In this document: one piece after another, positions 34,157 through 45,183 of the stretch
Layout of the letters: the number at the start of each line of letters is the position of its first letter
How positions within the stretch are numbered: the first letter of the stretch is position 1
NCBI GenBank assembly: GCA_033065855.1
Contig: JAVXUO010000031.1
Span: 124,001 to 188,000, forward strand
DNA length: 64,000 nt
Direction: 5' to 3'
Source: Escallonia rubra
Taxonomy: Eukaryota; Streptophyta; Magnoliopsida; Escalloniales; Escalloniaceae
Notes under the pieces: model-generated
Told to the model about the DNA's origin: nothing
The model's database searches: none
Seen by the model: the letters and a program-made list of their open reading frames with translations, nothing else
Position numbers and translations under genes: made by a program

Positions 34157-35173
34157 GGGTCAAATACACGTAGGTACCCTGGAACTACCACAAAGTCTCA
34201 ATTAAGGGTCCCAAAGTTTAATTTTTACACATAAGGGCCTGTAACTCCAAATTTGCAATAAGTAAGTACATCCGTCCAAATTCCCAACGATCTAACTAAA
34301 ACCGTCAGGGGCAAAATTGTCTAAACATATTTAATTTCTTTCTCTTATCATTTTTAAATTTTCTATTCTCTTCTTCTTCTTTAAATCATCTATTCTCTTC
34401 TTCTTCAATTTTTCTATCCCTCCCACTGACGCATCTTCCTCACCCCTTCCACGAGCCCAACACCACCGACTCCACCGCAGGCGCCAACAACGTCGCTTGA
34501 CTTCTCCGGCAACACCGACATCACCAATTTCACCAGCTCAAAAGATCTTCAAACCCTAAGCCTTCCACGCCACCGCCTGCCACCTATCAGTCGAGGACGG
34601 AGCCCTAAATCCGGATTTGCGACCTGACCCAGTTGATCGGGAAGTTACTGTGGCAACTAGGGTTTCTGGGTTTGTTTTCAATTGGGGCTTTGGTAACGAA
34701 GCGGCAGCATAATTGGAGATTAGGCTGCGCAAGGCGTGGTTTGGGATTAATGAAGAGGGGGTCTGACAAGGAGATTGCAATGTCCGGTAGCCGGAGTCCA
34801 GCCACTGCTGGATTGACGGCCGGTCAAAGGTGTGACCGGAGGAGAGAATAACTGGGTCCGTCATTATCTCTAGCGAGATTGGGATTTGTTTTCTGCCTGC
34901 GCAATAGTTTTCTTTCCCTCTGTTTCTGTGGATCTTTGGGCTGGATGGGGAGGAGAGAGGTGAAATTTTGAAGAAGAAGAAGAAGAGAAAAACACCCAAA
35001 TATGGAAACCCAAAAATGTCCCTGACGGAAAAGCCTCAACCGTTAAGAAAGTGGACGGATGTACTTACTTATTGCAAATTTGGAGTTACAGGCCCTTATG
35101 TGTAAAAATTAAACTTTGAGACCCTTAATTGAGACTTTGTGGTAGTTCCAGGGTACCAACGTGTATTTGACCC
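34157..35173. mobile_element. Pack-MULE (Mutator-like element) carrying a U-box fragment
   Basis: Terminal inverted repeats of 122 bp (34157-34278 and 35052-35173) start gggtcaaatacacgt and differ at only a few positions. The perfect 9-bp direct repeat ttcgttatt flanks the element (34148-34156, 35174-35182), the hallmark target size of Mutator. No transposase is present. The 770-bp interior holds a host-derived U-box coding piece on the minus strand plus leader-like, CT-rich DNA. Near-identical TIRs suggest fairly recent activity. Confidence 0.95.
34699..34999 (-). pseudogene. Captured U-box E3 ligase gene fragment
   Basis: Inside the Pack-MULE an open minus-strand frame (34999-34556, 147 codons) holds a U-box core at about residues 39-98. 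Visible motifs are PISLEIMTDPVIL, SGHTFDR, IQQWLDSGYRT and SLIPNHALRSLISNYA. The first core Cys expected before PISLEIM is missing (QIPIS), and the segment after YRT is garbled by small frame changes, so ubiquitin-ligase function is unlikely. No ARM repeats follow. Resemblance is to PUB8-type plant U-box proteins. I read it as a transduplicated fragment; its expression is unknown. Confidence 0.85.
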
Positions 35174-35182
35174 TTCGTTATT

Positions 35183-35690
35183 TGTTACTTGTATTCCAGT
35201 TGGAGTATTTATTATTTGTTATTTTCAAGGATTTAGCATTGATTTAACAATTTATATCTTCAAATCAAAGATACTTCTAATGACAAGAGATATACTAGTA
35301 AAGAAAAAAGATGGAACAATTAGAAAGTATGCCAACAGTCAAAATTAACAAATCAAAACTGGTTTTTTTAAAAAAAACAACATTTCGGTTTTACCCGGAC
35401 GGCCCATATACTGTACGGTTGTCAGATTGCACTACCCGGAAAAATCCACGTGATTCTTGCCCAAAATTGTTTTACCAATACTTGTCCTGGTATTACTCGT
35501 GCCCAGCTGTTTGACCCGTTTGTTATGTGTTCACAACCTATTCGGACCGCACCCCAGGGCCCGCTAAGGGACCCCTATTGCACGACACGTCACCCGCTTG
35601 TCAGTCAAAATTGCTCAACATCATTAGTCGGTCAAAGCACTCCGTGCCTCGAGCATCAGGACGTCGATCAAACTCAAAGTGCAGATTCCC
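35183..35690. other. Intergenic, nothing recognised
   Basis: Short plus-strand frames only, without domains. It may be the start of the LTR-like DNA to the right. Confidence 0.35.
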
Positions 35691-35860
35691 CTGAGGGGTC
35701 GGCCACCCCCTTGAGAAGGGGTCGGCCACCCCCTTGACAGGGGGTCGGCCACCTCCCTGAGAAGGGGGTCGGCCACACCCTTGAGAAGGGGGTCGGCCAC
35801 CCCCCTGAGAAGGGGGTCGGCCACCCTCCTTGGAAGGGGGTTGGCCACCCCTATCTTTAG
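35690..35860. repeat. 22-24-bp minisatellite, seven copies
   Basis: The word gtcggcc (the last copy is gttggcc) recurs at 35699, 35721, 35744, 35768, 35792, 35816 and 35840, separated by ac-cc-cttgagaaggg-type spacers. Each unit is nearly self-complementary (ggccacccc / ggggtcggcc). Confidence 0.93.
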
Positions 35861-36059
35861 GGGAGGGAACCTGCTTGCCGCTGCTATCACCTCACTCAAC
35901 GCATTTTGCAATGCTCACTCATCACCAGTGGTCGCGTGATGCCCGTTGTCGCCCGCACATCATTGCTGCAACAACCGTCACGCACGGACGCACATCGGCA
36001 TCTAGGTACCATTCCGCGACACCCGTCTACGCTTCGGCCCTCACGGAGAGATGGGCTCA

Positions 36060-36190
36060 CAACCCTAAAGCCCTTGCCGGCATAATCGACCGGGGGCTCC
36101 GGCCCTCGCCAGCACAATCAACCGACGGGCTCCGGCCCTCGCGGGCACAATCAACCGGAGGCTCCGGCCTTCGCAACGGGGATGGGCTCA
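36060..36190. repeat. Direct repeat of about 33 bp, about three copies
   Basis: The phrase cacaatcaaccg(a)cgggctccggccctcgc recurs from 36070 to 36170, with a looser copy near 36205. The plus-strand 154-codon frame over this stretch (35830-36294) encodes the repeat and is not called a gene. Confidence 0.7.
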
Positions 36191-36249
36191 CAACCCTAAG
36201 GCCATCGCCGGCACAATCACCCGACGAACTCACGAGGGGCTCTGCTCGT

Positions 36250-36960
36250 AGTGCCCGGGCACGAGGACCCCTCGCCACGAACTCTGAGCATTGAGCTGTG
36301 AGCATGGCCGCTCATGTTACCATTGATCATCGACACCGCCAGGGCAATGACCCCCGGGTCACTCCGGGACGGGAGCAGGTCCTCGGAGGGCATCGCGCCT
36401 AGCCCGCCTGACAGTTGGCTACTGGGGCAACCCTCGCCGCTGTCAGGATCTTTGCGCGTCTTTTAACGCATCTTATGGGATTCAGTAAGGGCTTGGACTG
36501 GAGGCTGGGGCAACGGGCTACTCTGACCATGCTACCGCGGTATGGTCAGTCTCCTTAGACAGGCAGAAGGATGCTGCAAGGGCAGGGCAGCACGAACTCG
36601 GGGACCGGCAGTCCAACGGAGAATCGGTACTTTGGACCCCCTGGTGACGTGTCGCTCCCAGGGGACGACACGTGTCAGCTGATGACACATGCACACTTTT
36701 CCCTATAAATAGTGAACTTTGGAGCTTATTCAGGGACTTCTCTCTCATTTCGACATTTCACTTTCTCTCTCTAAAACTTATTCTCTCTGGATTTCTAGTG
36801 AGAGAAATACATTTGGACTCCTGACACTCGGACCCTTGACGTTGCACCCTTGACACAGACTGTCGACCGCCGGCCCTGTTCGTCGTCACCCTGCCTGCGC
36901 GGCGCTGCCAGCCCTCGCGACCTGTCTGGGGAGCCTTGCTCTCAGCCCTTACTCCATCCT
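36250..36960. mobile_element. LTR-like remnant (possible Ty3/gypsy LTR)
   Basis: GC-rich DNA ending in a promoter-like segment, ccctataaatagtgaac (36701), followed by a CT-rich leader with ttattctctctgg. This is the layout of many plant gypsy LTRs. The minisatellites just upstream may be part of the same LTR. Boundaries, target duplication and internal domains were not found. Confidence 0.4.
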
Positions 36961-37549
36961 TGATGTCTCCCACTTTGTCTACTTGGAAGCCGATTCAGAT
37001 TGCATCCTTTGTGGCACCTCTACGTGACAACGAACCCTTTTTCCTCGGCAACATTATGTTGTTCCCATTTATGGTAGATCTTGTCCATGCCTTTACAAAG
37101 GCCACTATGTATCAATGGAGTTTTAAATCAATTTGAGTTTTTTTTTTATCTAGAGGGTTTTCTTTTCACGCATGTCGTGTTCATTGTTTTAATTGTGTAT
37201 GTCTAATTAGCACCTTAGCAAAATTAATGTGCTTATCTCTCTCTTTCACTTCCCTTTGTTCGTGATAAAGATACACATCTGATCTTTGTCAAACGCTATC
37301 CAATTACATATAAATCTTAGCATTCAATATAAAAAGAAAAAATAACCTTGTTCGGGAAAGTCCTCTATCTAAGCTTCGTTTCCCAAAGTCGATCTTCCCA
37401 GAAAAAAAAATTAGCTATGTACCCACAACTATTGTAATGACGATTCGATCCACGACTTCATCACATTGCAATGTCTAGCGAAGTAGGCATTCTAAGATCA
37501 TAAGGTCAATCACTATTATGTGACATTTAGTATAAGATATCATAATAGT
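36961..37549. other. Intergenic, nothing recognised
   Basis: AT-rich spacer without domains. Confidence 0.3.
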
Positions 37550-37745
37550 ATTCACCTTATTCCACATCGGATATGATAAACTGTATGAGATTGGCCTAAA
37601 AGATTCTGCGAAGGATGTTATTCCTACATAGTGGCTTTGAAGGAGGCATTGTCTTATGGTGCCCAGTTGATTTGATCTGGACCATTGCGTGGTATCAGAG
37701 CTTGGACTGCGCTATCCACTTGGGTGTAAAACTAAAAGCATGCTA
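37550..37745 (+). mobile_element. LTR end with tRNA primer-binding site (TRIM or old LTR element)
   Basis: The sequence tggtatcagagcttgg at 37691 is complementary in form to the 3' end of initiator tRNA-Met, the usual plant retrotransposon primer site. The preceding cacatcggatatgataaac to gcccagttgat stretch resembles the tail of a short LTR. No gag/pol or second LTR was found. Confidence 0.45.
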
Positions 37746-39137
37746 AAGATATCCCATATCAATTATCAAGAGGATGATTAAGGCAAACAAAAGGTGAGAC
37801 AAGTATATTCCACGTTGGTTAAAGAAAAAGATTTTGGATTATGTGTGACAAAGTTAAGTTTGGACCTTACCGCTAACATTCAGGATACGTGGATGCTTGA
37901 GATATAATTAAGCCTTAAAAAAGATTGTTAAGGATTTTATTACTTTTTGTTGGCTTTGAGGGAGGTTGGTTGACCTAGGTCGGTACAGCTGTAGTCTGTA
38001 TTTTTTCCCTTCTCTACAAACCAAAATACATCTTCTCGTTTTTTCAAACTATGTACGAAGTACTTTGATAAAAGTTAAAACTATGAAAGTAACCAAAATA
38101 ACTTTTTTTTTTTTTTTGGGTACTATAATCAAAATTACTTATGGAGCCGGTTTTACAATGTTTTGAAGAAAATTCATAATTCTTTATACAAACAAAGAAA
38201 GAGGATTTGTAAAATCAATGCTAGCTTCCAACTAACTGTAAATTTGCTGATTGGGCCTGAAATCTTTCACTAAACACTACAGACAGACAAGACAAAAAAG
38301 TATAAGAAAACCAAATAATTGGTATTCTTGGATGCCACACCGTTAGAAAATTCTACTTAACGTTTTGTTTGTCACTAGCAAATTTTACTTTTTTTAATTT
38401 CCTCTTTAACGACAAAATTTACTGCTTTGGTTGGTCCATTATGGCCTTAGATTATGTTGACATAAGCCAACAAAAAGTCAGTAAGCATCACAAAATATGA
38501 TGCTGACCAATTACTTAAGTTAATTCAAACAATCAAATCAATGATTAAGAAAAGAGAGAGTACGTTTTTGTCCTTCCTTGTAGCGTGCAGTAGACAAGAT
38601 CATTACTTTGTTGTTAGCGATGGCCACAACAAGAAGATAACATATACTATCTTCCTATGATCAGGCAGATAGTTGCTCACTCATAATAGCTCCCACTTTT
38701 CTTTGAAAGTTGTTGCTTAGCATCATATAATGGAGACCCTAAAAGTGAATTTTGATGCATAGATTATAACTAAAGCAAGATATGACTCTTTTTATGCTTG
38801 TGGTTGGACAAATGATATTTAAACACGTAGTCTGGTGCGTTAGATCCGCATAACTTATCGAAACGTACATATTTCGTTGTAAGACATGAACCATCGACGT
38901 TAAAATGGTTCGCCTAGAGAGATACAAAGTAAATGATTTTAAGTCATACTTTTCTTGTAGCCTATTAACTTTGCTACGGTGTAGGGTTCATGAGTAGATC
39001 AATCATTGGATGGGTTTATGTTTGTTAGGCCCCTAGTGTTTTGTTTTTAAACTTTTGTGAACATGAAAAATTCGAAACTTTTTTTGGTTACCATTTTCAA
39101 GATATAAATTCACTTTTTCTTTTGTGGGTATATTCTA
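37746..39137. other. Intergenic, nothing recognised
   Basis: AT-rich spacer. Short open frames have no recognisable domains. Confidence 0.3.
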
Positions 39138-39609
39138 ACTTTGGTCCTCTAAATTTACACAAATGTTCTAAATGGTCTTTCATTTTAAAAATGTTCCTAG
39201 TTGGTCCTTTATGTTTCAAATTGCCCACAAAGTGGTTCTAAGGCTCTTAACTTTGTTAACTCAATTTGATTGATGGTTTGGCTGAAGGGCAAATATGGGA
39301 GATCATCACAATGGGCTCAAAGATTATATTAATTCGAATTTGAAGCCAACCGGAAAAAAGTGAAAATTCACAAAGAAGTATGTGGTAATTGACAACTGAA
39401 AATTGATAATATTTTATGTGCTTCTATTGTTTGGTTTCTGTTCTTTTCTAAGTTCTTGGTTTATACTTTCCCTTTTACCCCTCTGAAAAACCAAACATAC
39501 AGGATTGGGGACAATTTTGTGGACGAAGCTAAATTTAAATGACTAATGTGAAACTTTTTAAAGATGAAGGACCATTCAAAACATTTGTACAAAATTAAAG
39601 GACCAAAGC
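39138..39609. mobile_element. Element with long degenerate inverted repeats
   Basis: The left arm (39138 to about 39215), starting actttggtcctctaaattt, matches the reverse complement of the right arm, gctttggtcctttaatttt (ending 39609), over about 75 bp with scattered mismatches. Layout fits an old Mutator-like or foldback element. No target duplication is visible and the interior is non-coding. Confidence 0.6.
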
Positions 39610-40597
39610 CATAATTTACACTTTCTTTCGGTACCATTTACACAAGTGACTGGATAAATTGCACTTATAGTCCTTTGCCTTTTCTTATAAGTTTTAGTTG
39701 GTCCTTTTTCCATGCCTTGTATGTGTTTGAACCTTTTTCTTTGTTTCAGTCGCATGTTTGATTCTTTTAAACCCGGCCCGCCAAGAAAAGTTATATGAAG
39801 AGGAATTAAGAGATGCATAAAGTTATTGTACTATGTTTCCGACGGTCTTAACTGGTTCGGACCATTAACTTCCAACCATCCCAACACTTTATACTATCAC
39901 AGTTTCATTAACGATCATGCGCAATAAACCGGTAAACTACGTTCATGGACTATAGACCCCCATTAGAATACAATTGAATCGCAGCTCTTCACCCATTGAT
40001 CAGTTTTTGCGCGTTCGCTCTTCCATCGACTTTGGATCGGTGAGGATAGAGAGGAAGCTACTGTGAAGAAGGCAGTGAATCTGTGCATAATATTCGAACT
40101 CGAACGCATGCCTAGTGCGCGCAAGTGCTGGTTGTTATCTTCGGTGGTTTAGCCCCCATCCCCTGTACTAAAGCCATTGTTTTTTGGGTCTCATTTTGTG
40201 TGGTCTCCCTACTTAACAAAGAAGCAATGGGGACAAAGGCCTCGAATCCTATCTAGTCGATGGTAATTATAGCATGTCGCGCTCCAAACATTTCCAATAA
40301 AGAAAACGACCCTGACTCTAGTCTGTTATGAACGATAGAGCAGAGAATGACCTATTTTTCATCATAATACCTGCACTAATGTTATAGTTAACTGAAAGTT
40401 GATATATAAGCTCTGTTATTGTCATTTGAGCTCTATTTTATCGTTACAGTGAGTATATAACGACATTTTTAAAGTTTTTAGCATCGAAAGTGAAGCTCAA
40501 GTATTGGAAAGGAGACTCACTTCCCTATTTGAAATTATGAACTTTCAGTTGTTTGCATCTGACTATCTGGAAAAGGACCTCCAATGGTCACCACAAG
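39610..40597. other. Intergenic, nothing recognised
   Basis: No gene or clear repeat. One phrase (ggtcctttttccatg near 39700) resembles the inverted-repeat element to the left. Confidence 0.3.
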
Positions 40598-40641
40598 CAA
40601 CTTGTACTCGTAGTTGGAGCAACAACTACGAGTACAAGTTG
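40598..40641. repeat. Perfect 19-bp inverted repeat with 6-nt loop
   Basis: caacttgtactcgtagttg (40598-40616), loop gagcaa, then its exact reverse complement (40623-40641). A direct repeat of tgtctgctttctaact follows at 40640 and 40676. There is no U-tract like a bacterial terminator, and it is shorter than typical plant pri-miRNA foldbacks. Confidence 0.9.
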
Positions 40642-41050
40642 TCTGCTTTCTAACTAATCGAGATGCCTTCATGGTTGTCTGCTTTTCTAACTAAATGATC
40701 GAGGCTCCAGCTTAGGATGCAAACCCACTTGCTCTGTGGCTCGTTTCAAAGTTTTATGTCAATGAGTACAGAGAACTGCAACATGTCAAGCAAGGATTGC
40801 AATCACCAAGTTCATGAGAAAATAGCTGTAGCACCATGGAAATAGGCCACTTATTATCATTGCCCCCTCTATCTGGAGATATATTTTTTTTTCCGACTGC
40901 ATGCAGAAATTCTCGACGACTCCTTGCCGCAGCATACGAAGAGACTTGCAGCGAACTTCAGCAGCTCAAGAACTAAGAACCTACAACTTACAAGCCTTCC
41001 TGATATCTATGCACATTGAACCTTCAATCAATGGCAGGTATAGATAGTGT

Positions 41051-41124
41051 CCCTTCTTTGGTCTCACTCAACCTTTCCATGTCCAATCCCTTCTTTGGTC
41101 TCACTCAACCTTTCCATGTCCAAT
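41051..41124. repeat. Perfect 37-bp tandem duplication
   Basis: Two identical 37-bp units, cccttctttggtctcactca and onward, at 41051-41087 and 41088-41124. Identity implies recent origin. Confidence 0.95.
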
Positions 41125-43488
41125 CCTCGCACTACATCACTTTTTTTCATGGAAAAATAAGCAAAATCTCTGTTCAACAACTACTTTCAAATAACACAAG
41201 TTGTCTTGTTCAATTCCTACGGCCATAAATATCCATTTCCTCAAGATTGACCTGACACTCCAACGAGAACACCTACCAGTTGCATGCTATCACCATGGAG
41301 ACTGACCATGGGATTCAAATTAAGCAGAGAAAATGTGCACAGCTATCAGAAGAAGCCCATCAGAAAAAGAAAGAAATTTCAATCATTGGGCCTAAACGAC
41401 ACAGGCAGGTTATACAAGAGGGACAGATTAAAAGGCACATGTCTAGATGTCCCACTAGATATCATAGAGGGACGTGCCATTGACCCAAGAAACTGATTTT
41501 GCGCACTGATTTGTGCACACTAATCTGCTGAAGTTTCCATTTCAACACCAGCCTCTCATCAAGGTTAGGTAGGGGGTGAGAAACGCCGCCTTCAATTCTT
41601 TTGTACACAAAATCGACGACTATTCCCTTACATTCTGTTGCATGTTTTTTTTTTTTTCTAACTCCTCATTTTTCACTTCTAGACACGAATCTGATACAAA
41701 TCCGCAGGCTCATGCACAGGTACATGTATATATTTCGGCAACACTTCCAAGAAAATGCAAATTTTTTGCACATGAAGGGACACAATCTTCGGCATTCTAT
41801 AGAATGGCAAACCTAGAACACAAAAGTGAAAGGTACTTTTGCAAGCATAACCACACCTGTGTTGGTCATATCCTCCTCCATACCTAAACAGCGGATCAAA
41901 CAAGGGACTTGTGGGTAGCTAAATCCAAAATTAAGAATCAAACTGCAAGTAATAGAAAACACAAAAGGAGCTATCCTTTGATTTTCCAGCCGTATTACCT
42001 CCATATAAAACTTCTAAATCGTTTACATGGCAATATGGCAGGCAAGTAGAAGCAGCCACAACCCAGCAATAATAATAAGCGTAAAATTCAAAAGAATCTA
42101 CTGTACTTTCCCAGACACAGTTGGCCTACAAATTGTCCACTCTATCACGTGGCATACATGTAGGCGCAGCCCCAGGATTTGTAGCAAGTTGGCAGCTTAC
42201 ACCCTGTAGTGATAAAGTCTAACAAAGATAGAGCACAAAACCCAAATGATATATCTCAGCCAGTTAAAAAGAGCAGCACTTGATTCAGGGCTTGTTTCGC
42301 GCCAACATCGTTTCCTTCATAGAGAAAGAGGCAATCAACCACCAAGAACTAAGACAGTGATAGTGGCATTCTTTTCTCTATATTTACACATTTTTTAGGA
42401 TGCTAGCCTTTTTAAACAGAAGTAAATGCAGATTCCACAATATGTACAGAAGGTTCCAGCAGGGAAAAGAAAACGAGGGAGAAAATAGGCACGCGCACAC
42501 ACATATAAAATTGAGAGTGAAGCCATTGTGATTACATCGTCGGAATGTTTGTCATTGAACCACAAAGCTATCCAAAAATGTAAAAGAGGCTATGCACATC
42601 CAAGTTCTTTGTTGCACAACCACCGATTGTTTGCCCAACTGATATATAGATTTATAAAACACATAGAAACCATATTCGGAGGGAGCAATGTGTATTAGTT
42701 GCTTACAACCATTGCTCAGCCAGTCTTGAAGAATGGCCCTCACATTCAGTAAAGGTCATAACAGAGTCTTGATCCCCCCTAACAGGACTGGTGAGAAACA
42801 CTGACTCGAAACAAGCCCACAGAATCTAGCATATAGCACAACCTCTAGACTTGAAGTTAAATTTCCCCTCTCTCTTGCTCCCTCTCCCCCCTAAAACCTT
42901 TACAGCTTACCAAGCAATGGCTCATCTCAGCCGAATAGATTTAATAGCCTACTTTGAGAGACGCCGGTGAAGAATTCCAGCAGCTTCTCCCACTTTTTGC
43001 TTTAAAAAGCTCATTACCTTTCAAAAAATTTATGGCAACATGCAAATAGAACACTGAAACGCCAGCTAAAAATAAGATAACCCGCAAAGATTGCGTAAAG
43101 GCATTGGCCTCAAATCTTGACGCCCTCTGAGAATAAAAATTATTCTCCGTTAACCAACATGTATATTTATAAGTTTAAGGTTCAATATGTTGGAAGAAAT
43201 TTGGCTACATAAAAGAAAAGCAGTGGAATTCAGGAGATGTCAAGAAGAAGTGAGTTTATTCCGCTTTCTCAATATACAAGTCACAAAAGAAGCAAAAATC
43301 ACGAGTTGCTGGCAAAAAACCATCGTTTCATCTCAGATTTTGTGATAGCCTTTGAAATGTGGAGAATACATATCGATGAAAATCTAAAGCTTCTAGCACA
43401 ACACAAAGGAACAAAGAAAAAACACAATTATAGAACATTAGCCGTTCCAAGGAACAAAAAGAAAGAGAGAAAGTACGGTACCTTTCTC
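41125..43488. other. Interval downstream of CIPK12-like gene; no coding gene recognised
   Basis: Moderate GC, lower repeat content than neighbours, and several CT-rich or splice-like stretches. It could be transcribed non-coding or UTR sequence, but no domain-bearing frame exists on either strand. Confidence 0.3.
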
Positions 43489-43489
43489 T

Positions 43490-43624
43490 CTTCTTTCTCC
43501 CGCTCTATTCAGTATCGAATGGCAGATGTGAAGATTCAATTCATTGTTACAGCATGAGATTCTTCCAGCATAAGATCCTGCAATGCAGGTTTCACTTGAC
43601 ACTTACAATAATCCTCGTACTCTC
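43490..43624 (-). pseudogene. Tandem duplicate of the CIPK12-like C-terminus in its 3' flank
   Basis: This 135-bp segment repeats 43622-43750, which encodes the last about 34 codons and the stop region of the gene. Translated on the minus strand it gives EYEDYCKCQVKPALQDLMLE, close to [20 protein letters not shown] of the real C-terminus, then its own stop. It lies after the gene's stop codon, so it is probably within the 3' UTR. Confidence 0.9.
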
Positions 43625-43638
43625 CCCTTTCTCTCGCT

Positions 43639-45042
43639 CTATTCAGTATCCGATGGCAAATGTGAAGTTTCAGCAGATTCTTCCAGCATTAGGTTCTGCA
43701 ATGCAGGCTTCAATTCACGGTTACAGAAGTCCTCATACTCTCCTTTCTCTCCTCCTTTCTTCTTCACCTCCACTACCCTCAACAACGGCGTTAACTCAAA
43801 AATCTCCGCAGCAATAGTCAATGGCCCCTTCACCCCCTCCCTAGTCCCTTCCAAACTCACCCTAAAATCCTTCTTCCTCACCGTAAAACTAACCACCTTC
43901 GCAATCTCCTCCAATTTCGAAATAATATTCGACACTGGCGCCCCAGAGACAAACCTGGTCCCCTCCCCTCCCTCCTCAAACAACCCCGAGAGATCAAACC
44001 CTTGCGAGAATGAAATTAAATCAAACGCATTCAAGCTAGCGGGTCTAGGCAAGCTCGTGAGCTTCCTCCTACTCTCCATTTCCGAATCCGACTCAGACAA
44101 CGACTGATCAGAACAACAAGATTCCACATCATCGTCAATACCGTCATCATTAACACTACATAACTTATCATCCTCAATATAAAACTTAATATGCTTAAAC
44201 CCCTTTTTAAACCACCTATTGTTCATGATTTCGGGTATGGTAATCCGGGTTTCGGGATTAATATCAAGCAATCGAGTCAATAACCGAGTCAATTCGGGCG
44301 AAAACCATCTGGGACACCGAAACTCGCCTTTGTAAATCTTCTTGTACATGGCCATTATGTTCTGATCGTGAAATGGCAGGTAACCCGCCATCAAGACGAA
44401 CAGAATCACCCCACACGACCAGATATCCACCTTTGCCGCATCGTACCCTTTTCGCCCCAGCACCTCGGGGGCGACATAGGCCGGCGTCCCGCAAAAAGTG
44501 TGGAACAATCCGTCCCCCTTAATCTGCTCAGAGATAGTACTCAACCCGAAATCGGACACCTTCAGATCACCATCCTCGTCCAGCAGTATGTTCTCGGGCT
44601 TCAAATCGCGGTGGTAGACCCCGCGAGCGTGGCAGAATCCGACGGCCGAGATGAGCTGCTGGAAGTACTTCCTGGCGACGGCCTCCTTCAGCCGGCCCTT
44701 GGCGACCTTGCTGAACAGCTCGCCGCCCCGCACGTACTCCATCACGAAGTAGATCTTCGATTTCGTCGCCATGACCTCGAAGAGCTGGACGATGTTGGGG
44801 TGCCTCACGCGCCTGAGGATCGAGATCTCGCGCTTTATGTGCGCGATGAGGCCGCCCTTCATGATCTTCTCCTTGTCGATCACCTTTATAGCCACGCTCT
44901 CGTTGGTCTTGACGTTCCTCGCATGGTACACCTTCGCAAAGCTCCCGTGGCCCAGAAGCTTACCCACCTCGTAGCGGCCCAGCAACAGGCCCTGGCTTTC
45001 CTTCCTGGTGGTGGTTGTGGAGGTGGAGGGGTTGTTGGCCAT
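43639..45042 (-). CDS. CIPK12: CBL-interacting protein kinase, CIPK12/18/19-like (intronless)
   Basis: A 467-aa SnRK3-type kinase. After a Thr/Ser-rich N-terminus (about 23 aa), the kinase domain holds the LGHGSFAKV loop, VAIK lysine at 53, HRDLKPEN at 144-151, DFG at 164-166 and [13 protein letters not shown], so it should be catalytically competent. A linker follows with an acidic/Ser stretch ([19 protein letters not shown], about 303-321). Next is the NAF/FISL motif [20 protein letters not shown] near 336-355 for CBL binding, and a PPI-type C-terminus ([17 protein letters not shown]). The linker word [14 protein letters not shown] and the phrase [20 protein letters not shown] are characteristic of CIPK12/18/19. 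The region is GC-rich and throws long antisense frames. The start is the first ATG after a TATA box about 125 bp upstream. The last 34 codons are duplicated downstream of the stop. Confidence 0.96.
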   Translation of the reverse strand: MANNPSTSTTTTRKESQGLLLGRYEVGKLLGHGSFAKVYHARNVKTNESVAIKVIDKEKIMKGGLIAHIKREISILRRVRHPNIVQLFEVMATKSKIYFVMEYVRGGELFSKVAKGRLKEAVARKYFQQLISAVGFCHARGVYHRDLKPENILLDEDGDLKVSDFGLSTISEQIKGDGLFHTFCGTPAYVAPEVLGRKGYDAAKVDIWSCGVILFVLMAGYLPFHDQNIMAMYKKIYKGEFRCPRWFSPELTRLLTRLLDINPETRITIPEIMNNRWFKKGFKHIKFYIEDDKLCSVNDDGIDDDVESCCSDQSLSESDSEMESRRKLTSLPRPASLNAFDLISFSQGFDLSGLFEEGGEGTRFVSGAPVSNIISKLEEIAKVVSFTVRKKDFRVSLEGTREGVKGPLTIAAEIFELTPLLRVVEVKKKGGEKGEYEDFCNRELKPALQNLMLEESAETSHLPSDTE

Positions 45043-45166
45043 GGATTTGGTGAGGTGGAGGCTGTTGCAATTTTGGAATTCAAAACCCTAGGAGCCAGGT
45101 CGCCATTGAGGGTGCTCTGGGTGAGTAATTTTGTCTGGAAAGTGGACAAGAGAGGTGCTGTTGGGG

Positions 45167-45176
45167 TATTTATAAA
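45167..45176 (-). promoter_or_regulatory. TATA box of the CIPK12-like gene
   Basis: On the minus strand the word ctttataaatacccc sits about 125 bp upstream of the ATG, giving a plausible 5' leader of about 90-100 nt. It is a clean match to the plant TATA consensus TATAAATA. Confidence 0.7.
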
Positions 45177-45183
45177 GTTTTGA

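Noticed and set aside
35690-35860. Regularly spaced repeats resembling a CRISPR array
   Set aside because: Head-to-tail minisatellite units of 22-24 bp without unique spacers, in a plant nuclear context. The arrays at 540-812 and 14215-14640 were rejected for the same reason.
35830-36294. 154-codon plus-strand frame
   Set aside because: Covers GC-rich direct repeats of an LTR-like region; the frame mirrors the repeat and has no domain.
37691-37706. tRNA-like tggtatcagagcttgg
   Set aside because: This is a retrotransposon primer-binding site; no cloverleaf can be formed around it, so it is not a tRNA gene.
44368-45183. 271-codon plus-strand open frame
   Set aside because: Antisense shadow of the GC-rich kinase exon of the CIPK12-like gene. 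Its peptide has no known domain, while the minus strand encodes an intact kinase.
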